Shown here: one piece after another, positions 5,802 to 10,176 of the stretch | Layout of the letters: each line of letters opens with the position of its first letter | How positions within the stretch are numbered: the stretch's first letter is position 1 | Assembly: GCA_023390985.1 (NCBI GenBank) | Contig: JAEWBU010000373.1 | Span: 1 to 10,176 of the forward strand | From: Pseudomonadota bacterium | GTDB taxonomy: Bacteria > Pseudomonadota > Gammaproteobacteria > Burkholderiales > Burkholderiaceae_C | Direction of reading: 5' to 3' | Length of the DNA: 10,176 bases | The notes under the pieces: model-generated | What the model was told of the DNA's origin: nothing | Databases searched by the model: none | What the model saw: only the letters and a program-made list of their open reading frames with translations | Made by a program: the position numbers and the translations under genes

Positions 5802-5984
5802 ATGGCCGTCCAGCAAAACAAGAAGTCCCCCTCCAAGCGGGGCATGCACCGTTCGCACAACGCGCTGACGGTGCCCGGCATCGCCGTGGAGCCCACCACC
5901 GGCGAAACCCACCTGCGCCACCACATCAGCCCGACCGGCTTCTACCGTGGCCGCAAGGTGCTCAAGACCAAGAACGACGCCTGA
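5802..5984 (+). CDS. rpmF: 50S ribosomal protein L32
   Basis: L32 is a small protein of the large ribosomal subunit. The 60-residue product starts MAVQQNKKSPSKRGMHRSHN, the family signature, and continues with LRHHISPTGFYRGRKVL. It contains no cysteine, so it is the zinc-free form, as in E. coli (57 residues). The ATG at 5802 is preceded by a good ribosome binding site, AGGAG (5791-5795), 6 bases upstream. A longer in-frame ORF reaches back to 5682, but it lacks both a ribosome binding site and family similarity. It lies between yceD and plsX as in many bacteria. It has its own likely promoter at 5678 and is followed by a terminator-like hairpin, so it may be expressed partly independently of the lipid genes. 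Confidence 0.97.
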   Translation: MAVQQNKKSPSKRGMHRSHNALTVPGIAVEPTTGETHLRHHISPTGFYRGRKVLKTKNDA

Positions 5985-6026
5985 TCGCCTTCGTGGCGAG
6001 TACCGTCGCGGCCCGAGCTGCCGCGG
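5985..6026 (+). repeat. Two small hairpins after rpmF
   Basis: Immediately after the rpmF stop, TCGCC (5985-5989) pairs with GGCGA (5995-5999). Then CGCGGC (6007-6012) pairs with GCCGCG (6020-6025) over a 7-base loop. They precede the terminator hairpin at 6035 and could shield the rpmF mRNA 3' end or add to termination. Short GC-rich stems can also arise by chance. Confidence 0.4.
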
Positions 6027-6034
6027 CAAGGAGG

Positions 6035-6069
6035 GGCCCGCCGCTGCCTGCGCAGCCCGGGCCTTTTTT
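6035..6069 (+). terminator. Intrinsic terminator or attenuator between rpmF and plsX
   Basis: GGCCCG (6035-6040) pairs with CGGGCC (6058-6063). Inside it GCTGC (6043-6047) pairs with GCAGC (6052-6056), with a CTGC loop and a small asymmetric internal loop. The stem is followed directly by six T (6064-6069). This is the standard layout of a Rho-independent terminator, placed 51 bases after the rpmF stop and 35 bases before plsX. Confidence 0.75.
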
Positions 6070-6103
6070 CCGTCCGCTCGCCGCTTCGCTCTACATTTAG
6101 GAC

Positions 6104-7156
6104 ATGACGACGATCCTGGCGGTCGACTGCATGGGGGGCGACCACGGCCCCGCGGTGACCCTGCCTGCCTGCCGCCGCTTCCTGGAGCAGCATCCCGAAG
6201 CGCGCCTGCTGCTGGTGGGCGGCGATGCGCTGAAAGCCTTCCAGCATCCCCGCGCCACGCACGTGCCCGCCACCGAAGTGGTGGCGATGGACGACGCGGT
6301 CGAAGTGGCGCTGCGCCGCAAGAAGGATTCCTCGATGCGGGTCGCGATCCAGCAGGTCAAGGACGGCCAGGCCCAGGCCGCCGTCTCGGCCGGCAACACC
6401 GGAGCGCTGATGGCGCTGGCGCGCTACCTGCTCAAGACGGTGGACGGCATCGACAGGCCGGCCATCGCGACCCATCTGCCCAACGCCAAGGGCAGGGCCA
6501 CGACGGTGCTCGACCTGGGCGCCAATGTGGATTGCACCGAGCATCACCTGCTGCAGTTCGCGGTCATGGGCTCGGCCCTGATCGCCGCGATGACGCACGA
6601 GGAGCAGCCCACCGTCGGCCTGCTGAACATCGGCGAGGAGATCATCAAGGGCAACGAGGTGATCAAGCGCGCGGGTGAGCTGTTGCGCGCCGCGGCCGCG
6701 GCCGGCGACCTGAACTTCCACGGCAACGTGGAAGGCAACGACATCTTCAAGGGGACCACCGACATCGTCGTGTGCGACGGCTTCGTCGGCAACGTGGCCC
6801 TGAAGACCAGCGAAGGCGTCGCGTCCCTCATCGTGGGCTTCCTCAAGGAGGAGTTCTCCCGCTCCGCGTTGACCAGGCTGGCGGCGCTGGCGGCCTACCC
6901 GGTGCTGTCCGCGCTGAAGAAGCGGGTGGACTACCGCCGCTACAACGGTGCGGCATTGTTGGGACTGCGCGGCCTGGTGTTCAAGAGCCACGGCTCGGCC
7001 GACGCTTTCGCTTTCGAGCAGGCGCTGACGCGGGCGTATGATGCGGCCCGAAACAACCTGCTCGATCGCGTCCAGGCCCGCATCGCACACGCCCGGCCCC
7101 TGCTGGCCGGCGCCCCCGCGGAGCAGCAGCCGGCCCTAGCGATCGCTTCCGAATGA
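6104..7156 (+). CDS. plsX: Phosphate acyltransferase PlsX
   Basis: PlsX converts acyl-ACP and phosphate to acyl-phosphate, the donor that PlsY uses to acylate glycerol-3-phosphate; it links fatty acid and phospholipid synthesis at the membrane. The 350-residue product has the family signatures AVDCMGGDHGP (6-16), VSAGNTGALM (94-103), VLDLGANVDC (135-144), GLLNIGEE (182-189), VCDGFVGN (223-230) and FKSHGSAD (303-310). The start is fixed at 6104 because an in-frame TAG lies at 6098-6100 and the motif begins within 10 residues. The only ribosome-binding-like bases, AGGA (6099-6102), are too close to the ATG, so initiation may be unusual. It follows the terminator at 6035-6069, so it needs readthrough or its own promoter. 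Its stop overlaps the fabH start (ATGA). Confidence 0.96.
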   Translation: MTTILAVDCMGGDHGPAVTLPACRRFLEQHPEARLLLVGGDALKAFQHPRATHVPATEVVAMDDAVEVALRRKKDSSMRVAIQQVKDGQAQAAVSAGNTGALMALARYLLKTVDGIDRPAIATHLPNAKGRATTVLDLGANVDCTEHHLLQFAVMGSALIAAMTHEEQPTVGLLNIGEEIIKGNEVIKRAGELLRAAAAAGDLNFHGNVEGNDIFKGTTDIVVCDGFVGNVALKTSEGVASLIVGFLKEEFSRSALTRLAALAAYPVLSALKKRVDYRRYNGAALLGLRGLVFKSHGSADAFAFEQALTRAYDAARNNLLDRVQARIAHARPLLAGAPAEQQPALAIASE

Positions 7157-8130
7157 GCCGATATTCGCGCATCACCGGCACCGGCAGCTACCTGCCCCCG
7201 CGCCGAGTGACCAACGCCGACCTCGCCGCCGAACTGGCGGTCCAGGGCGTAGAGACTTCCGATGAGTGGATCGTGGAACGCACCGGCATCCGCGCGCGCC
7301 ACTTCGCCGCTCCCGACGTCACCACCAGCGACCTCGGCGCGCACGCCGCGCGCCAGGCGATGGAAGCGGCCGGCGTCGGTCCGTCCGACATCGACCTGAT
7401 CATCGTCGCCACGTCCACGCCGGACATGGTGTTCCCCTCGGCCGCGTGCATCCTGCAGAACAAGCTGGGCATCGCGGGCTGCCCGGCCTTCGACGTGCAG
7501 GCCGTGTGCAGCGGCTTCGTCTACGCGCTCACCGTGGCCGACGCGATGATCCGCACCGGCAGCGCCAGACGCGCGCTGGTCATCGGCTCCGAGGTGTTTT
7601 CGCGCATCCTCGACTTCAAGGACCGCACGACCTGCGTGCTGTTCGGCGACGGCGCCGGCGCCGTGGTGCTGGAGGCGTCGGACACGCCCGGCATCCTGGC
7701 GACCGACCTGCATGCCGACGGCAAGCACGTCGGCATCCTCTGCGTGCCGGGCACCGTGTCCGGCGGCAAGGTGCTGGGCGATCCCTTCCTGAAGATGGAC
7801 GGCCAGGCCGTGTTCAAGCTCGCCGTCGGCGTGTTGGAAGAAGCGGCGCGGACCACGCTCGCCAAGGCGGGCCGCACCGACGCCGACATCGACTGGCTGA
7901 TCCCGCACCAGGCCAACATCCGCATCATGCAGGGCACGGCCAGGAAGCTGAAACTGCCGCTCGACAAGCTCGTCGTGACGGTGGACCAGCACGGCAACAC
8001 CTCCGCCGCATCGATCCCGCTGGCGCTCGACGCCGCGGTGCGCGGCGGCAAGATCCGCAAGGGCGACACGCTGATGCTCGAAGGCGTCGGCGGCGGCTTC
8101 ACCTGGGGCGCGGTGCTGCTGGACTTCTAA
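7153..8130 (+). CDS. fabH: Beta-ketoacyl-ACP synthase III
   Basis: FabH condenses acetyl-CoA with malonyl-ACP to acetoacetyl-ACP, the first step of fatty acid chain synthesis. The 325-residue product carries the Cys-His-Asn triad: Cys119 in VQAVCSGFVYAL, His252 in LIPHQANIRI, and Asn282 in HGNTSAAS. The order and spacing match E. coli Cys112/His244/Asn274. The N-terminus ITGTGSYLPPRRVTNADL and the C-terminal GVGGGFTWGAVLLDF are typical. Its ATG overlaps the plsX stop by four bases (ATGA), implying coupled translation; there is no separate ribosome binding site. Length is slightly above the usual 317 residues. Confidence 0.97.
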   Translation: MSRYSRITGTGSYLPPRRVTNADLAAELAVQGVETSDEWIVERTGIRARHFAAPDVTTSDLGAHAARQAMEAAGVGPSDIDLIIVATSTPDMVFPSAACILQNKLGIAGCPAFDVQAVCSGFVYALTVADAMIRTGSARRALVIGSEVFSRILDFKDRTTCVLFGDGAGAVVLEASDTPGILATDLHADGKHVGILCVPGTVSGGKVLGDPFLKMDGQAVFKLAVGVLEEAARTTLAKAGRTDADIDWLIPHQANIRIMQGTARKLKLPLDKLVVTVDQHGNTSAASIPLALDAAVRGGKIRKGDTLMLEGVGGGFTWGAVLLDF

Positions 8131-8140
8131 GCGCGCCCGG

Positions 8141-8167
8141 CTCTCCGCTTTTTCCTCTCTCCTTTTC
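8141..8167 (+). other. Pyrimidine-rich tract between fabH and fabD
   Basis: 26 of 27 bases are C or T in the transcript strand, within the only sizeable gap of the plsX-fabG run. No hairpin precedes the T run, so it is not an intrinsic terminator. It might be an unstructured landing site for ribosomal protein S1 or for Rho; that is inference. Confidence 0.3.
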
Positions 8168-8191
8168 AACGACGACGGCAGGCACCGCAAG

Positions 8192-9142
8192 ATGAAACCG
8201 TTCGCATTTGTCTTTCCCGGCCAGGGTTCGCAGGCCGTGGGCATGCTCGACGCGTGGGGCGACCATCCCGCCGTGCGCGAGGTGGTGGCGCAGGCCTCCG
8301 AGGCGCTCGGCGAGGACCTCGGTCGCCTGATCAAGGAAGGCCCCAAGGAAGCCCTGGCGCTCACCACCAATACGCAACCGGTGATGCTGGTCGCGGGCGT
8401 GGCCGCCTACCGCGCGTGGCTGGCCGAAGGCGGCCCGCAGCCGGCCGTGGTGGCCGGCCATTCGCTGGGCGAGTACTCCGCGCTGGTCGCCGCCGGCGCG
8501 CTGAGCCTGGCCGACGCCGCGCCGCTGGTGCGCTTCCGTGCTCAGGCGATGCAGGAAGCCGTGCCGGTGGGCGAGGGCGCGATGGCCGCGGTGCTGGGCA
8601 TGGACGCCCAGAAGGTGGTCGAAGGCTGCGCCGAGGCGCAGCGCTCGTTCGGCACCAACAGCACCGAAGTGGTCGAGGCCGTCAATTTCAACGACCCCGC
8701 GCAGACCGTGATCGCGGGCAGCAAGGCCGCGGTCGACAAGGCCTGCGAAGTGCTCAAGGCCAACGGCGCCAAGCGCGCGCTGCCGCTGCCGGTGTCGGCG
8801 CCGTTCCACTCCAGCCTGATGAAACCCGCGGCCGACCGGCTGCGCGAGCGGCTGGCGCAGGTCGTTTTCAACACGCCGGCGATCCCGGTGGTGAACAACA
8901 TCGAAGCCAGGGTGGAGACCGATCCCGACCGCATCCGCGCCGCGCTCTACGAGCAGGCGTTCGGCCCGGTGCGCTGGGTCGACTGCATCAAGGCGATCCA
9001 GGGCCGCGGTGCAGCTGTCGTGATCGAAAGCGGTCCGGGCAAGGTGCTGCAGGGCCTCTGCAAGCGCATCGACCCGGCCATCGTGTCCGGCGCGGTTTAC
9101 GACCCGGCCTCGCTGGCCGAATCGAAGGGACTGCTGGCATGA
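8192..9142 (+). CDS. fabD: Malonyl-CoA:ACP transacylase
   Basis: FabD transfers the malonyl group from malonyl-CoA to the phosphopantetheine arm of ACP, supplying the extender units used by FabH and later condensing enzymes. The 316-residue product has the oxyanion motif FPGQGSQ (8-14), the nucleophile elbow AGHSLGEYSAL with Ser91, substrate-binding Arg116 in RFRAQAM, and catalytic His206 in SAPFHSSLM. ESGPGKVLQGL lies near the end. These match E. coli Ser92/Arg117/His201. The ATG at 8192 starts directly into the conserved KPFAFVFPGQGSQ. The upstream gap from fabH is 61 bases and only a weak ribosome binding site is visible. Its stop overlaps the fabG start (ATGA). Confidence 0.97.
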   Translation: MKPFAFVFPGQGSQAVGMLDAWGDHPAVREVVAQASEALGEDLGRLIKEGPKEALALTTNTQPVMLVAGVAAYRAWLAEGGPQPAVVAGHSLGEYSALVAAGALSLADAAPLVRFRAQAMQEAVPVGEGAMAAVLGMDAQKVVEGCAEAQRSFGTNSTEVVEAVNFNDPAQTVIAGSKAAVDKACEVLKANGAKRALPLPVSAPFHSSLMKPAADRLRERLAQVVFNTPAIPVVNNIEARVETDPDRIRAALYEQAFGPVRWVDCIKAIQGRGAAVVIESGPGKVLQGLCKRIDPAIVSGAVYDPASLAESKGLLA

Positions 9143-9885
9143 GCAATCAGGATCTGAAAGGCCAGGTCGCGCTGGTCACCGGCGCCTCGCGCGGCATCGG
9201 CGCAGCCATCGCCCTGGAACTCGCGCAGCGTGGCGCCACGGTGATCGGCACCGCCACCACCGACGACGGCGCCGCGAAGATCACGCAGGCGCTGCAGGCC
9301 CAGGGCGGCAGCGGCGTGCGGCTGGACGTCAACGACGCCGCTGCGTCCGAGGCCGTGGTCGACGCCATCGTCAAGCAGCATGGCGGCCTGCAGGTGCTGG
9401 TGAACAACGCCGGCATCACCCGCGACATGCTCGCGATGCGGCTGAAGGACGAGGACTGGGATGCGGTGGTCGATACCAACCTCAAGGCCGTCTTCCGCAT
9501 GAGCCGGGCCGTGATGCGAACGATGATGAAGCAGCGTTACGGCCGCATCGTGAACATCACCTCGGTGGTGGGCGCCTCCGGCAATCCGGGGCAGGCCAAC
9601 TACGCCGCCGCCAAGGCGGGCGTGGCGGGCATGACGCGCGCCCTGGCGCGCGAACTCGGCAGTCGCGGCATCACGGTCAATTGCGTGGCGCCCGGCTTCA
9701 TCGAGACGGACATGACGGCCGCGCTGCCGGAAGAACAGCGCAAGGCGCTGCTTGGCCAGATCCCGCTGGGACAGCTGGGCAAGCCGGCCGACATCGCGCA
9801 TGCCGTGGCCTTCCTGGCCTCGGCGCAGGCCGGATACGTGACCGGCCAGGAGCTGCACGTCAACGGCGGCATGCACATGGCCTGA
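9139..9885 (+). CDS. fabG: 3-oxoacyl-ACP reductase
   Basis: FabG is the NADPH-dependent short-chain dehydrogenase that reduces 3-oxoacyl-ACP in each round of fatty acid elongation. The 248-residue product has the Rossmann motif TGASRGIG (14-21), NNAG (89-92), Asn114, Ser142 in NITSVVG, Tyr155 and Lys159 in the YAAAK segment, and the C-terminal YVTGQELHVNGGMHMA. Position in the fab cluster and near-full motif identity argue for FabG itself rather than another short-chain dehydrogenase. The ATG overlaps the fabD stop (ATGA), and AAGGGA (9125-9130) lies 8 bases upstream as a ribosome binding site. It is followed by a 94-base gap with the predicted acpP promoter. Confidence 0.97.
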   Translation: MSNQDLKGQVALVTGASRGIGAAIALELAQRGATVIGTATTDDGAAKITQALQAQGGSGVRLDVNDAAASEAVVDAIVKQHGGLQVLVNNAGITRDMLAMRLKDEDWDAVVDTNLKAVFRMSRAVMRTMMKQRYGRIVNITSVVGASGNPGQANYAAAKAGVAGMTRALARELGSRGITVNCVAPGFIETDMTAALPEEQRKALLGQIPLGQLGKPADIAHAVAFLASAQAGYVTGQELHVNGGMHMA

Positions 9886-9905
9886 ACGCCGACGAACGGC
9901 CCCAG

Positions 9906-9917
9906 CCGAGCGCTCGG
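9906..9917. repeat. 12-bp perfect palindrome upstream of acpP
   Basis: CCGAGCGCTCGG reads the same on both strands. It overlaps where the -35 region of the acpP promoter should be, and it is flanked by CAG and CTG (9903-9905, 9920-9922). No T tract follows, so a terminator is unlikely; a protein-binding site is possible. Confidence 0.45.
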
Positions 9918-9937
9918 GGCTGAACAGGCGCAAAGGC

Positions 9938-9943
9938 TAAAAT
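9938..9943 (+). promoter_or_regulatory. -10 box of a predicted acpP promoter
   Basis: TAAAAT matches five of six bases of the -10 consensus, in the context AGGCTAAAATCGCGG. No good -35 box lies at the right distance. Transcription would start near 9950, about 30 bases before acpP. A separate acpP promoter is expected, because acyl carrier protein is needed in large amounts. Confidence 0.5.
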
Positions 9944-9979
9944 CGCGGATTCATTCAACAACACCCGAGAGGGAAACCC

Positions 9980-10176
9980 ATGAGCGATATCGAAGCACGT
10001 GTCAAGAAGATCATCGCCGAGCAACTCGGCGTGGAGGAGTCCCAGGTGACCAACGAGAAGGCTTTCGTGGCCGACCTCGGCGCCGACTCCCTTGACACGG
10101 TCGAGCTGGTGATGGCGCTGGAAGACGAGTTCGGCATCGAGATTCCGGACGAGGACGCCGAGAAGATCACCACCGT
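9980..10176 (+). CDS. acpP: Acyl carrier protein (3' end cut by window)
   Basis: AcpP carries growing acyl chains on a 4'-phosphopantetheine arm for fatty acid, phospholipid and lipid A synthesis. The first 65 codons are present, about five-sixths of the usual 78-80 residues. The attachment site is Ser37 in DLGADSLDTVELVMALEDEF. The N-terminus MSDIEARVKKIIAEQLGV and the later IPDEDAEKITT are typical. A ribosome binding site (GAGAGGG, 9967-9973) precedes the ATG. The gene follows fabG by 94 bases with its own likely promoter; fabF usually comes next, outside this window. Confidence 0.97.
   Translation, partial: MSDIEARVKKIIAEQLGVEESQVTNEKAFVADLGADSLDTVELVMALEDEFGIEIPDEDAEKITT

Noticed and set aside
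9899..9920. Possible terminator after fabG (GCCCC pairing with GGGGC)
   Set aside because: The stem has a large bulge and no T tract follows; the region is better explained as upstream promoter DNA of acpP.

Overview
The window is a high-GC, densely packed chromosomal segment that looks like a housekeeping region of a betaproteobacterium. It is most likely from the Burkholderiales, probably Comamonadaceae or a close relative. This placement is inferred from gene order, protein sequences and GC-rich codon use, not from a search. I see no mobile element, CRISPR array, tRNA or rRNA, and no phage or defence genes. I did not find a new multi-gene system. What is worth a second look is mainly regulatory architecture.

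Left part (1-3761). The 5' end of rne (RNase E) runs leftward out of the window. It is divergent from a rightward group: rluC (23S rRNA pseudouridine synthase), a HAD phosphatase, a small Rieske [2Fe-2S] protein and an S49 (SppA-type) membrane peptidase. These four overlap or lie within 11 bases of each other, so they look like one operon. The 455-base rne-rluC gap appears to be a long rne mRNA leader. A near-consensus sigma70 promoter for rne lies inside the first codons of rluC, and three perfect stem-loops lie in the leader. This recalls the self-regulated rne leader of Escherichia coli.

Middle part (3758-5097). Two leftward genes converge on the S49 gene: a Maf/YceF-type nucleotide pyrophosphatase, then an RsmI-like SAM-dependent methyltransferase whose start overlaps the maf stop by one base. 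The methyltransferase and peptidase stop codons overlap. A strong intrinsic terminator for the rightward operon lies inside the methyltransferase coding sequence.

Right part (5125-10176). This is the rightward lipid-synthesis cluster yceD (DUF177), rpmF (ribosomal protein L32), plsX, fabH, fabD, fabG and the start of acpP (acyl carrier protein, cut by the window end). Together plsX, fabH, fabD, fabG and acpP make acyl-ACP and acyl-phosphate: FabD charges ACP with malonate, FabH starts the chain, FabG reduces it, and PlsX passes acyl groups to phospholipid synthesis. plsX/fabH and fabD/fabG share ATGA stop-start overlaps. Likely promoters lie before rpmF and acpP, and a hairpin-plus-U-tract terminator or attenuator lies between rpmF and plsX.

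The backbone rne / rluC / yceF / yceD-rpmF-plsX-fabH-fabD-fabG-acpP matches the arrangement known in E. coli. The HAD, Rieske, S49 and methyltransferase genes form an extra block between rluC and yceF.
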